From Marinobacter szutsaonensis (GTDB lineage: Bacteria; Pseudomonadota; Gammaproteobacteria; Pseudomonadales; Oleiphilaceae), in contig NZ_BAAAFC010000002.1 of assembly GCF_039523335.1 (NCBI RefSeq), forward strand, positions 372,001-436,000: a DNA stretch of 64,000 nt, given 5' to 3'. Shown piece by piece: positions 37,427 through 47,360 of this stretch. The position numbers and the translations under genes are program-made. The notes under the pieces are model-generated. The model made no database searches and was not told the DNA's origin. It worked only from the letters and a program-made list of their open reading frames with translations. Within the stretch, counting starts at the first letter, position 1, and the number at the start of each line of letters is the position of its first letter.

Positions 37427-38608
37427 ATGAGTAACAACGACGTGGTCATTGCAGGTTCTGCCCGTACCCCCATGGGCGGCATGATGGGCTCCCTGAGCTC
37501 CGTGCGCTCCCCAGACCTGGGCGCTATTTCCATCAAGGCGGCCATCGAGCGGGCCGGTTTACAGCCGGCAGATGTCCAGGAAGTGATCATGGGCTGCGTA
37601 CTGCCCGCCGGCCTCGGCCAGGCACCGGCACGTCAGGCGTCCCGCGCCTCCGGTATACCGGACAGCTCCGGTTGCACCACCATCAACAAGATGTGTGGCT
37701 CCGGCATGCAGGCCGTCATCATGGCCCACGACCAGATCAAGGCCGGTACCAACAACATCATGATCGCCGGCGGCATGGAAAACATGAGCCAGGCGCCGTA
37801 CCTGCTGCCCAAGGCCCGTGCCGGCATGCGTATGGGACATGGCCAGGTGATGGACAGCATGTTCCTGGACGGGCTGGAAGACGCCTACGAAGGTGGACTG
37901 ATGGGCGTTTTCGCCCAGCGGACCGCCGACAAGTTCGACATCAGCCGCCAGGCCATGGACGAATTTGCCATCGGCTCCCTTCAGAAATCCCTCGCCGCCA
38001 TCGAAAACGGCTGGTTCAAGGACGAGATTGTTCCGGTGACTGTTTCCGGTCGTGGCGGTGACACCGAAGTGGATACCGACGAGCAGCCGGGCAACGCCAA
38101 ACCGGAGAAAATCCCCCAGCTGAAGCCGGCGTTCGCCAAAGACGGTTCCGTGACCGCCGCCAACTCCAGCTCCATCAGCGACGGTGCCTCCGCCCTGGTA
38201 CTGGCTTCCGCGGCTGAAGCCGATGCCCGTGGCCTGACACCCCAGGCCCGCATCGTGGCTCATGCCACCAACGCACGCCTGCCGTCCGAGTTCACCATCG
38301 CGCCGATCGGCTCCATCGAGAAGGTGCTCAAGAAAGCGGGGTGGACGCTGGATGATGTCGATCTGTTCGAGATCAACGAAGCCTTCGCCGTGGTCACCTT
38401 GGCGGCGATCAACGAGCTGAAGCTTCCGGCGGAGAAGGTCAACGTGCACGGCGGCGCCTGTGCCCTCGGTCACCCGATTGGTTCCTCCGGCTCACGGATC
38501 ATCGTCACCCTGATCAATGCTCTGAAACAGCGTGGGCTTAAGCGCGGCGTGGCTTCGCTCTGCATCGGCGGTGGTGAAGCCACGGCTGTGGCCATCGAAC
38601 TGATCTGA
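37427..38608 (+). CDS. Acetyl-CoA acyltransferase (thiolase)
   Basis: 393-residue type II thiolase. Active-site Cys in INKMCGSGMQAV (about residue 89), His in GGACALGHPIGSSGSRI, and the second Cys in SLCIGGGEATAVA; NEAFAVV is also present. Length is typical of biosynthetic or short-chain degradative thiolases. In this operon it would cleave acetoacetyl-CoA or 2-methylacetoacetyl-CoA, giving acetyl-CoA (and propionyl-CoA), complementing the ketone product of LiuE. Confidence 0.94.
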   Translation: MSNNDVVIAGSARTPMGGMMGSLSSVRSPDLGAISIKAAIERAGLQPADVQEVIMGCVLPAGLGQAPARQASRASGIPDSSGCTTINKMCGSGMQAVIMAHDQIKAGTNNIMIAGGMENMSQAPYLLPKARAGMRMGHGQVMDSMFLDGLEDAYEGGLMGVFAQRTADKFDISRQAMDEFAIGSLQKSLAAIENGWFKDEIVPVTVSGRGGDTEVDTDEQPGNAKPEKIPQLKPAFAKDGSVTAANSSSISDGASALVLASAAEADARGLTPQARIVAHATNARLPSEFTIAPIGSIEKVLKKAGWTLDDVDLFEINEAFAVVTLAAINELKLPAEKVNVHGGACALGHPIGSSGSRIIVTLINALKQRGLKRGVASLCIGGGEATAVAIELI

Positions 38609-38629
38609 TCTGGTCGGCTTATTTCCCCT

Positions 38630-38748
38630 GTAGCCTGTCAGTTCGGGGGCGGGCTGCGGGGTGGTCGGTGGAGTTTTTCTTGGAAAAAGAACTCGCTTCG
38701 CTCAGACACCTTTTTCCGGCGAAAAATCCACCGGCCACCCCGCGCCGA
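38630..38748. repeat. Dispersed repeat family B, copy 1
   Basis: 119 bp beginning GTAGCCTGT, then an imperfect palindrome around the core GAACTCGCTTCGCTCAGACA (near 38689-38708), flanked by GGAAAAA and TTTTTCC arms and by outer CGGGGTGG/CCACCCCG arms. It lies 21 bp after the thiolase stop. Nearly identical to copy 2 at 44709-44828. Confidence 0.9.
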
Positions 38749-38771
38749 GATACCCTGGCGGGTTCACAGGG

Positions 38772-40697
<1,926 letters not shown>

Positions 40698-40729
40698 GGG
40701 GGTGTCCTGTGCTGTTCCGAAAAGAACAG

Positions 40730-40746
40730 AACAAACCCCGTGCCAA
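40730..40746 (-). promoter_or_regulatory. Sigma-54-like promoter of cynF
   Basis: The minus strand reads TTGGCACGGGGTTTGTT: -24 GG at 40744-40743 and, after 10 nt, GT at 40732-40731 where GC is ideal. It shares TAGTTGGCACG with the cynA promoter. It would place transcription start near 40720, 23 bp before the cynF ATG. Confidence 0.6.
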
Positions 40747-40748
40747 CT

Positions 40749-40799
40749 ACGAAAATTCGTTGTTACCGCCACGAAAAATCGTGAAGTACGAAAAATCGT
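40749..40799. promoter_or_regulatory. Three repeated operators for the cyanate regulator
   Basis: Three copies of ACGAAAAWTCGT: ACGAAAATTCGT (40749-40760), ACGAAAAATCGT (40771-40782) and ACGAAAAATCGT (40788-40799). They sit about 100-140 bp upstream of the inferred cynA start site, where sigma-54 activators bind, and directly upstream of the cynF promoter. CynF is the obvious binding candidate. Confidence 0.8.
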
Positions 40800-40867
40800 A
40801 GCTGTGCCCACTCGTCAGATCTTTCTGAAACATAAATAAAAACAGTGACATATAAAAATATCCGTAG

Positions 40868-40884
40868 TTGGCACGAACCCTGCG
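40868..40884 (+). promoter_or_regulatory. Sigma-54 promoter of cynABDS
   Basis: TTGGCACGAACCCTGCG: -24 GG at 40870-40871 and -12 GC at 40882-40883, exactly 10 nt apart, close to the consensus TGGCACG-N4-TTGCW. The predicted start is near 40894, leaving a leader of about 105 nt before the cynA ATG. Confidence 0.85.
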
Positions 40885-40999
40885 ATAGCTCTCCCAGAAC
40901 GCGTAGCCCGAGCCGGATGAGTCTTGCTGACGGTCCCGAGCCGCAACCTTGTCGCACCGTATGTGTGCAGAAACAGTCCGAGAGTAGGGAGAGTGCCCC

Positions 41000-42424
41000 A
41001 TGACTACGAAAAGCCTTGGTAATCCGTTTGACGGTGACCAGTCACTGATCCACGCCAAAACCTGCGGTTGTCCGGAATGCAAACCCGGACAGGAAGCGCC
41101 GTCGGTGTCTCTGAATCTTCAGCAATCACCAGGCCAGGATGCGGCGGTCTCTGAAAGCGCCATGGATTCCGAGGCCATGATGGATCGTGCCATCGAGAGC
41201 GCCGTCGTCCGCTCCGTGTTCGGTCACAACGACCACAGCCGCCGGAGCTTCATGAAGATGATGGGGGCAGGCACCGCGGCCGCTCTGCTGGGCAGCGTGT
41301 TCCCCATGGAGAAGGCCAAGGCCGCCGTGAAGGAATCCCTGGGCAAGCTGGAGAAAACCAAGCTCAATGTCGGCTTTGTGCCCATCACCTGTGCCACGCC
41401 GATCATCATGGCGCACCCTATGGGGTTCTATGAGCGCTACGGCCTGGATGTGACCGTCACCAAAACCGCCGGCTGGGCGGTGGCCCGGGACAAGTCCCTG
41501 GCGGGCGAGTACGACGCTTCCCATATGCTCACACCCATGCCCCTGGCGATGACCATGGGCGCCGGCTCCACCCCGGAGCCGTTCATCATGCCGGCGGTTG
41601 AGAACATCAACGGCCAGGCCATCGTTCTGCACGTGGATCACAAGGACAAGCGAGACCCGAAGCAGTGGAAAGGCTTCAAGTTTGGTGTGCCGTTCGAGTA
41701 CTCCATGCACAACTTTCTGCTGCGCTACTACCTTGCCGAGAACGGTATCGACCCGGACAAGGATGTGCAGATCCGTGTGGTGCCGCCACCCGAGATGGTC
41801 GCCAACCTGCGCGCCGGTAACCTCGATGGCTACCTGTCGCCGGACCCGTTCAACCAGCGTGCCGTCTGGGAGAAGGTGGGCTTCATTCACATGCTCACCA
41901 AGGACATCTGGGAAGGCCACCCGTGCTGCGCCTTTGCCTGCAGCCAGCAGTTCGCCACCCAGAACCCAAATACTTACGGAGCCCTGCTGCGGGCCATCAT
42001 CGACGCCACCCAGTACTCCAACAATCCGGACAATCGCAAGGAAATCTCCGAAGCCATCGCGCCCAAGAACTATCTGAACCAGCCGGTGCCGGTCATCCAG
42101 CAGGTGCTCACCGGCTATTACGCCGACGGCCTGGGCGAAGTCAAGAACGTGCCGGATCGCATCGACTTCGACCCGTTCCCGTGGCATTCCATGGGCGTCT
42201 GGATCCTCACGCAGATGAAGCGCTGGGGCTACATCGAAGGCGACGTGGACTACAAGGCTATTGCGGAGCAGGTGTACCTGGCCGGTGAGACCGGCAAGCT
42301 GATGGAAGAAATGGGCTACACCGCGCCGGACAAGACCTACAAGACCCACACCATCATGGGCAAGACCTTCGATCCGGAGAGCCCCGAAGAGTATGCCCGC
42401 AGCTTCGCGATCGGGAGGGTGTAA
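41000..42424 (+). CDS. cynA: Cyanate/nitrate-type ABC transporter substrate-binding protein
   Basis: 474 residues of the NrtA/SsuA-like family. A Tat-type twin-arginine signal (HSRRSFMKMMGAGTAAALLG) starts only at about residue 75, after an N-terminal region with Cys-rich CGCPEC. The binding domain follows (KLNVGFVPITCATPIIMAHP, with later DGYLSPDPFNQRAVWE). The co-encoded permease, ATPase and cyanase point to cyanate as substrate, perhaps with nitrate or nitrite. It starts downstream of a sigma-54 promoter. Confidence 0.92.
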   Translation: MTTKSLGNPFDGDQSLIHAKTCGCPECKPGQEAPSVSLNLQQSPGQDAAVSESAMDSEAMMDRAIESAVVRSVFGHNDHSRRSFMKMMGAGTAAALLGSVFPMEKAKAAVKESLGKLEKTKLNVGFVPITCATPIIMAHPMGFYERYGLDVTVTKTAGWAVARDKSLAGEYDASHMLTPMPLAMTMGAGSTPEPFIMPAVENINGQAIVLHVDHKDKRDPKQWKGFKFGVPFEYSMHNFLLRYYLAENGIDPDKDVQIRVVPPPEMVANLRAGNLDGYLSPDPFNQRAVWEKVGFIHMLTKDIWEGHPCCAFACSQQFATQNPNTYGALLRAIIDATQYSNNPDNRKEISEAIAPKNYLNQPVPVIQQVLTGYYADGLGEVKNVPDRIDFDPFPWHSMGVWILTQMKRWGYIEGDVDYKAIAEQVYLAGETGKLMEEMGYTAPDKTYKTHTIMGKTFDPESPEEYARSFAIGRV

Positions 42425-42426
42425 CC

Positions 42427-43254
42427 ATGGCTTCCCTGAACGTTCGGGCAGCACTGCTGTCGGTGTCGTTCCTGATTCTGGCGCTGGGGCTCTGGGAAAT
42501 GGCAACCCAGCCTCCGGAAGCCCAGACCGGAATGACCGAGTACGAAATGCTCATGGGCGGCGCGGACCAGGAATCGCGGGTTCCGCCACCCTCGGCGGTG
42601 ATCAAGCTGGCCTGGGCCGAGCTGTCCAACCCGTTCTATGACGCAGGCGCCAACGACAAGGGCATCGGCATCCAGCTGGCCTATTCGGTGTACCGGGTAC
42701 TGACCGGTTACCTGGCAGCCATGGCCATCGCGTTGCCCGTCGGCTTTCTGATCGGCATGTCGCCGCTGATGTACAAGGCCCTGAATCCGTACATCCAGGT
42801 GCTGCGGCCCATCTCGCCGCTGGCCTGGATGCCGCTGGCGCTGTTCATCATTCAGGATTCCGATGCATCCGCCATCTTCGTGATCTTCATCTGCTCGATC
42901 TGGCCGATGCTGCTCAACACCGCCTTTGGCGTTGCCAATGTGAGGGAGGACTGGGTGAACGTGGCCCGGACCCACGAGTTGAGCCCGATCAAAACTGCGT
43001 TGACGGTGATCCTGCCGGCGGCCGCGCCCACCATCCTGACCGGCATGCGCATCTCCATCGGCATTGCCTGGCTGGTCATCGTGGCGGCGGAAATGCTCGT
43101 GGGCGGCACCGGCATTGGCTACTACGTGTGGAACGAATGGAACAACCTGGATCTGGCCAGTGTGATCTTCTCCATCCTGATGATCGGGGTGGTGGGCATG
43201 CTGCTCGACCTGGCCCTGGGCAAGGCCCAGAAACTGGTGGAATACAAAGAATGA
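42427..43254 (+). CDS. cynB: Cyanate ABC transporter permease
   Basis: 275-residue BPD_transp_1 permease with about six helices. The cytoplasmic coupling loop for the ATPase is seen as ARTHELSPIKTALTVILPAA (EAA-like), and the C-terminal helices end SVIFSILMIGVVGMLLDLAL. It starts 2 nt after the cynA stop. Confidence 0.93.
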   Translation: MASLNVRAALLSVSFLILALGLWEMATQPPEAQTGMTEYEMLMGGADQESRVPPPSAVIKLAWAELSNPFYDAGANDKGIGIQLAYSVYRVLTGYLAAMAIALPVGFLIGMSPLMYKALNPYIQVLRPISPLAWMPLALFIIQDSDASAIFVIFICSIWPMLLNTAFGVANVREDWVNVARTHELSPIKTALTVILPAAAPTILTGMRISIGIAWLVIVAAEMLVGGTGIGYYVWNEWNNLDLASVIFSILMIGVVGMLLDLALGKAQKLVEYKE

Positions 43255-43309
43255 GCGGTCCGGCACCGGCGACCGGTGCCGGCCTCAACCCTCCGAACGG
43301 AGACCTGTT

Positions 43310-44218
43310 ATGAGTAAATCATTCCTGGAAGTAGATGGCCTGTCCAAAGTCTACCCGGACGGCCAGGGCGGTGAACTGACCGTCTTCGAGGATATCCGCT
43401 TCGCCCTGGAGAAAGGTGAATTCGTCTGCATCATCGGCCACTCCGGCTGCGGCAAGTCCACCATCCTGAACGTACTGGCGGGGCTGGACGAGGCCAGTGC
43501 TGGCAACGTGGTGATGAACGGCAAGGAAGTGAAAGGACCGGGCCTCGAGCGCGGCGTGGTGTTCCAGAACTACAGCCTGCTGCCATGGAAAACAGCCCTG
43601 AACAACATCGTGTTTGCCGTCCAGGCCCGTTGGCCCAAGTGGTCCAAGGAAAAGGTGAAGGAGCACAGCGAGCGCTACCTGAAAATGGTGGGCCTGGACC
43701 ACGCCCTCAACCGCAAACCGTCCCAGCTTTCCGGCGGCATGCGCCAGCGGGTGAGTATCGCCCGGGCCTTCGCCACCCAACCGGAACTCCTGCTGCTGGA
43801 CGAACCCTTCGGGGCGCTGGATGCGCTGACCCGGGGCGTGATCCAGGACGAACTGGTCAAGATCTGGGAAGAAACCCGCCAGACCGTGTTCATGATCACC
43901 CACGATGTGGACGAAGCCATCCTGCTCTCCGACCGCATCTTCCTGATGTCCAACGGCCCCAATGCCCGCATCGCCGAAAGCGTGAAAGTGGACATCCCGC
44001 ACCCGCGGGCCCGGGCCACCATCTTCCAGAACCCGGCCTATCACAAAACCCGGGATTACCTGGTGGACTTCCTGGTCAACCGGAGCGGCACGGCTCTGCC
44101 GGAAAAAGACGGCAGCCCGAAAGTCGTCGAGCCTGCCAGGGACGTCACCCAGTCCAAACCGGTGCCTGCCGGTTCTGAACCCGAATCTGAAACTGCCGCC
44201 CGTGCGGTGAATGCCTGA
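43310..44218 (+). CDS. cynD: Cyanate ABC transporter ATP-binding protein
   Basis: 302 residues, NrtD/SsuB-like. Walker A GHSGCGKSTILN, Q-loop VFQNYSLLPWK, signature LSGGMRQRVSIARAFA, Walker B LLLDEPFGALDALTR and the switch His in MITHDVDEAILLSDRI. It ends in a ~45-residue Pro/Glu-rich tail. GGAGAC precedes ATG 43310. Confidence 0.95.
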   Translation: MSKSFLEVDGLSKVYPDGQGGELTVFEDIRFALEKGEFVCIIGHSGCGKSTILNVLAGLDEASAGNVVMNGKEVKGPGLERGVVFQNYSLLPWKTALNNIVFAVQARWPKWSKEKVKEHSERYLKMVGLDHALNRKPSQLSGGMRQRVSIARAFATQPELLLLDEPFGALDALTRGVIQDELVKIWEETRQTVFMITHDVDEAILLSDRIFLMSNGPNARIAESVKVDIPHPRARATIFQNPAYHKTRDYLVDFLVNRSGTALPEKDGSPKVVEPARDVTQSKPVPAGSEPESETAARAVNA

Positions 44219-44245
44219 CGTTAAAAGCCAAGAGAGGAAACAGCC

Positions 44246-44689
44246 ATGATGAACAAAGAACTGATGACCGCCAAAATCCTGGAAGCCAAGGTCGCCAAGG
44301 GCATGACCTGGGAAACCATTGCCGAAACCATCGGCATGTCCCCGGTGTTCACCACCTCGGCCGCCCTGGGCATGAACAGCCTCAGTGAGGACAAGGCCTT
44401 CGCCTTGTGCGAAACCCTGGGTCTCGACAAGCCGGTGGCTGAGGCGCTCCAGGTCTGTCCGAAGAAAGCCTGGGACGGTGCGGTCCCGCAGGACCCGCTG
44501 ATCTACCGTCTATACGAGGTAGTCGGCGTGTACGGCGACACCATGAAAGAACTCATCCATGAGAAGTTCGGCGACGGCATCATGAGCGCCATCGACTTCA
44601 CCATGGACATAGAGAAGGAGGAGAACCCTAAGGGTGACCGCGTGGTTGTGACCATGAACGGGAAGTTCCTGCCTTATAAGGCCTGGTAA
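44246..44689 (+). CDS. cynS: Cyanase (cyanate hydratase)
   Basis: 147 residues. It converts cyanate and bicarbonate to CO2 and ammonia (via carbamate). N-terminal helical domain (AKGMTWETIAETIGMSPVFT) and C-terminal catalytic half. Arg88, Glu91 and Ser114 (DPLIYRLYEVVG ... DGIMSAIDF) correspond in type and spacing to the known catalytic Arg96/Glu99/Ser122 of the Escherichia coli enzyme. GAGAGGAAA precedes the ATG. Last gene of the operon, followed by a repeat element. Confidence 0.97.
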   Translation: MMNKELMTAKILEAKVAKGMTWETIAETIGMSPVFTTSAALGMNSLSEDKAFALCETLGLDKPVAEALQVCPKKAWDGAVPQDPLIYRLYEVVGVYGDTMKELIHEKFGDGIMSAIDFTMDIEKEENPKGDRVVVTMNGKFLPYKAW

Positions 44690-44708
44690 CCTCGGGGTTC
44701 CCGCCTTT

Positions 44709-44828
44709 GTAGCCTGTTGGTTGAGGGGCGGGCTTGCGGGGTGGCAGGTGGAGTTTTTCTTGGAAAAAGAACTCGCTTCGCTCAGACACCTTTTTCCGGC
44801 GAAAACTCCACCTACCACCCCGCGCCGA
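44709..44828. repeat. Dispersed repeat family B, copy 2
   Basis: 120 bp starting GTAGCCTGT, 19 bp after the cynS stop. GGTGGAGTTTTTCTTGG and the matching CGAAAACTCCACC form the stem around the GAACTCGCTTCGCTCAGACA core; outer arms are GCGGGGTGG and CCACCCCGC. The layout and most bases match copy 1. Confidence 0.92.
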
Positions 44829-44894
44829 CGTGCAACGCGGGTTCATCGGCTTAAGGACGTTTTGTTTTCTTTTCCCTTCAGAAATATCGTTTAT

Positions 44895-45020
44895 GCCCGT
44901 CGGTAGGGGGTGGGGGTGTCTTTTCTGGCAGGAAAAAAGGTGTCTGAGCGAAGCGAGTTCTTTTTTCCAGAAGAAAAGATGCCCCCACCCCCGTACCTGC
45001 CCGCCAATACTTCAGGCTAC
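44895..45020 (-). repeat. Dispersed repeat family B, copy 3 (inverted)
   Basis: Read on the minus strand it also starts GTAGCCTG (45020 downward), 21 bp past the ilvM stop, and carries the identical core (plus-strand 44939-44960). Arms are more diverged: GGGGGTGGGGG in place of CGGGGTGG. Head-to-head with copy 2, the pair fills the gap between the convergent cynS and ilvM genes. Confidence 0.88.
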
Positions 45021-45040
45021 GAGAGACCATCCCCCCAAGC

Positions 45041-45319
45041 TCAGGCACTACGAGACCGAGCCACAGAAGCAGAAGCGAGGGCAACCTCGGCAACTGTATG
45101 AAGCTTCTCCAACTGCGACTGCAACATGGCGATCGGTCGTGTGCCCTCCAGGGTAAGAGCAATATGCAGATGCTCTTCGGCACTTTCCACCGCCATCCTG
45201 GCAATCCGGAACCCACGAATACGGACCACCTGACAGAGCCGCTCCAGGGCCGCAGCTTCATGCGTCATTCGGCAATTGAGGGTGTAACTGGGCATTGAGA
45301 TGTCCGCTTGTGGGGTCAT
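45041..45319 (-). CDS. ilvM: Acetolactate synthase small (regulatory) subunit, IlvM-like
   Basis: 92 residues with a single ACT-like domain (YTLNCRMTHEAAALERLCQV; GFRIARMAVES). The short length matches IlvM of isozyme II rather than IlvN/IlvH. Its ATG overlaps the ilvG stop (ATGA), so the two are translationally coupled. Confidence 0.87.
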   Translation of the reverse strand: MTPQADISMPSYTLNCRMTHEAAALERLCQVVRIRGFRIARMAVESAEEHLHIALTLEGTRPIAMLQSQLEKLHTVAEVALASASVARSRSA

Positions 45320-47016
45320 GCTACGTTCTCCTTGTTTGCAGTGCTGGTGCGTCGGGTTTCGTCGATCATGTCGCGGTTGCTGGCGCCGGGTTTGACGATG
45401 GGCCAGACGTTGTCTTCACGGCTGATGGCCACGTGCAGCAGCATCGGGCCGTTATAGGCCAGGATGGTTTCGATGCCGCGGCGGATCTGGTCGGTGCGCT
45501 CGATGTGCAGGGCCGGGATGTCGAAGGCGCGGGCCATGGCGACGAAATCGGGGTTGTCGTCCAGATTTATCTGGCTCTCCCGGTTGTCGTAGAACAGCTC
45601 CTGCTGCTGGCGGACCATGCCCAGGCACTGGTTGTCCATGATGATCAGCTTCAGCGGCAGGTTGTAGCGGCGGATGGTGGCCAGTTCCTGGGCGTTCATC
45701 ATGAACGAGCCGTCGCCGGTGACGTTGATCACCGTGCTGTTGGGGTCCGCGAACTGGGCGCCGATGGCCGCGGGCAGCCCGAAGCCCATGGTGCCGAGGC
45801 CGCCGCTGGTGAGGTGGTGGCGGGGGTGATCGAAGTCGTAGTGCTGGGCCACCCACATCTGATGCTGGCCAACGTCGCAGGCGATGACGGTGTCGTCCGG
45901 GGCGATGCGTGAGAGCTGGCGGATGAAGGCCGGGCCGGTGATCGGCGCCAGGGGCTCTTCGTTGTCAGCGGCGTGGAAGCCACCGGTGGTGTGCCAGGTG
46001 CGGCATTGCTTCTGCCAGTCACTGATGGCCAGCGATTTGCGCTTCAGCGCGCTGGTCAACTCTTCCAGAATGCCATTCAGGTCCCCGCGAAGGGCCAGGT
46101 CGGCCGGGCGCAGCTTGTTGATTTCGGCAGCATCGGTATCGATGTGGATCATCTTTGCGTTCGGGGCGAAGCCGTCCAGTTTGCCGGTGGCCCGGTCGTC
46201 CAGGCGGGCGCCGATGACCAGCAGCAGGTCGCACTCATCGACGGCCCGGTTGGCAGCCCGGGAGCCGTGCATGCCCAGCATGCCCAGGTTGTGCGGATTG
46301 TGTTTGCCCGGGTTGCCGATGCCCTTGAGGGTCACAACCGCTGGCAGGGCCGATGTTTCAGCGAAAGTGCGGAAGCTGTCCTCGGCGTGGGCCAGGCTGA
46401 CGCCGCCGCCGCTGTAGAGCAGGGGCTTGCGGGCGGAGCGCAGCATGGCCACGGCTTCAGTCAGGTCCGGGCAGGGTGGTTCACAGGATTCGGGCTGAGG
46501 GAAAGGCGCATCGGCCACTTCGCTCAGCAACAGGTCCTTGGGAATATCAATCCAGACCGGCCCCGGCCGGCCACTCTGGGCCAGTTCGATGGCCTCTTCC
46601 ATGATGGTGGGCAGACTGTCCGCATCGGCCACCAGGTAACTGTGTTTGACGATGCCCAGGGTCATGCCCAGAACATCGGTTTCCTGGAAGGCATCGGTTC
46701 CGATCAGGCCGGAGGGCACCTGGCCGGTGATGACCAGCATCGGAATAGAATCCCGGTGGGCGTTGGCAACGCCGGTGATCAGGTTGGTGGCACCGGGCCC
46801 CGAGGTGGCGATGCACACCCCCAGCTTGCCACTGGCCCGGGCGTAGCCGTCGGCGGCCAGGGCGCAGCCCTGTTCATGGCGGCACAGCACGTGCTCCACG
46901 CCCACATCATCCACCAGCGCATCGTATAGCGGCATGATGCAGCCGCCCGGATACCCGAAAACCGTGCTGATGTTGTGGCGGTGGAACGCTTCAAGAATGT
47001 GCTGTGCGCCGTTCAT
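45316..47016 (-). CDS. ilvG: Acetolactate synthase large subunit, isozyme II-type
   Basis: 566 residues. ThDP enzyme making acetolactate or acetohydroxybutyrate, the first common step of valine and isoleucine synthesis. Catalytic Glu in CRHEQGCALAADGYARA; ThDP motif GDGSFMMNAQELATI ... LKLIIMDNQCLGMVRQQQ; FAD-region motif GMLGMHGSRAAN. ATG 47016 puts NGAQHILEAFHRH at the N-terminus, as in the family. It is preceded by a leader-peptide attenuator and coupled to ilvM. Confidence 0.95.
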   Translation of the reverse strand: MNGAQHILEAFHRHNISTVFGYPGGCIMPLYDALVDDVGVEHVLCRHEQGCALAADGYARASGKLGVCIATSGPGATNLITGVANAHRDSIPMLVITGQVPSGLIGTDAFQETDVLGMTLGIVKHSYLVADADSLPTIMEEAIELAQSGRPGPVWIDIPKDLLLSEVADAPFPQPESCEPPCPDLTEAVAMLRSARKPLLYSGGGVSLAHAEDSFRTFAETSALPAVVTLKGIGNPGKHNPHNLGMLGMHGSRAANRAVDECDLLLVIGARLDDRATGKLDGFAPNAKMIHIDTDAAEINKLRPADLALRGDLNGILEELTSALKRKSLAISDWQKQCRTWHTTGGFHAADNEEPLAPITGPAFIRQLSRIAPDDTVIACDVGQHQMWVAQHYDFDHPRHHLTSGGLGTMGFGLPAAIGAQFADPNSTVINVTGDGSFMMNAQELATIRRYNLPLKLIIMDNQCLGMVRQQQELFYDNRESQINLDDNPDFVAMARAFDIPALHIERTDQIRRGIETILAYNGPMLLHVAISREDNVWPIVKPGASNRDMIDETRRTSTANKENVA

Positions 47017-47041
47017 GGTCGTTTTTCCCTTTTTCTTTGCC

Positions 47042-47082
47042 GCAAAAAAGAAACCCCCGGGACCTTTCGGTGCCGGGGGTTT
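47042..47082 (-). terminator. Attenuator terminator of ilvGM
   Basis: On the minus strand AAACCCCCGG (47082-47073) pairs with CCGGGGGTTT (47060-47051), followed by CTTTTTTGCGG. It lies between the leader peptide and ilvG and is a complete intrinsic terminator. Confidence 0.9.
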
Positions 47083-47105
47083 CTGGTGTCTTGTCAGGTT
47101 TGTCG

Positions 47106-47198
47106 CTATCTCACCCGCTTGTCCACGCAAAAGCCCCCGGACGGTACCACGACCACCAGGACAAGCTTCACAAGGACAATCACTGCGTTGAGATTCAT
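47106..47198 (-). CDS. ilv leader peptide
   Basis: 30-codon frame (ATG 47198, TAG 47108-47106). It contains NAVIVLVKLVLVVVV, that is 12 branched-chain residues of 15. A CCGGGGG in its codons (47140-47134) can pair with CCCCCGG of the terminator's 5' arm, giving the antiterminator. Ribosome stalling at Val/Leu codons would therefore permit ilvGM transcription. Confidence 0.9.
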   Translation of the reverse strand: MNLNAVIVLVKLVLVVVVPSGGFCVDKRVR

Positions 47199-47230
47199 GA
47201 AATCGACAGTCTGCTCTGAATTCGTAAAAG

Positions 47231-47246
47231 GATTCTGTGTAGAATC
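47231..47246. promoter_or_regulatory. Small palindrome in the ilv/RND divergent region
   Basis: GATTCT-GTGT-AGAATC, 33 bp upstream of the ilv leader ATG. It could be an operator for the ilv leader promoter or the divergent RND adaptor; no regulator is assigned. The rest of the 47199-47360 gap holds the promoters of both units, which I cannot place firmly. Confidence 0.35.
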
Positions 47247-47360
47247 TACCCCACGTTTTTAATCGGATGCAACCGTTAATTGCCGGTTTTTTCGAAAGGC
47301 TGGCACAAGGTTTCCCATTCCGTATACCTGTTCACCGTTTTCAGGCACAGCGAGCATTCA

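Noticed and set aside
38630-38748. Family B repeat as a small coding gene
   Set aside because: Open frames crossing it are low complexity and not shared in frame between the three copies, while the palindrome is conserved.
41126-42505. 459-codon open frame antisense to cynA
   Set aside because: Same codon-bias artefact; cynA on the other strand has a Tat signal and full family pattern.
44690-45040. Possible small RNA or peptide gene between cynS and ilvM
   Set aside because: The space is almost fully taken by two family B repeats; nothing else supports a gene.
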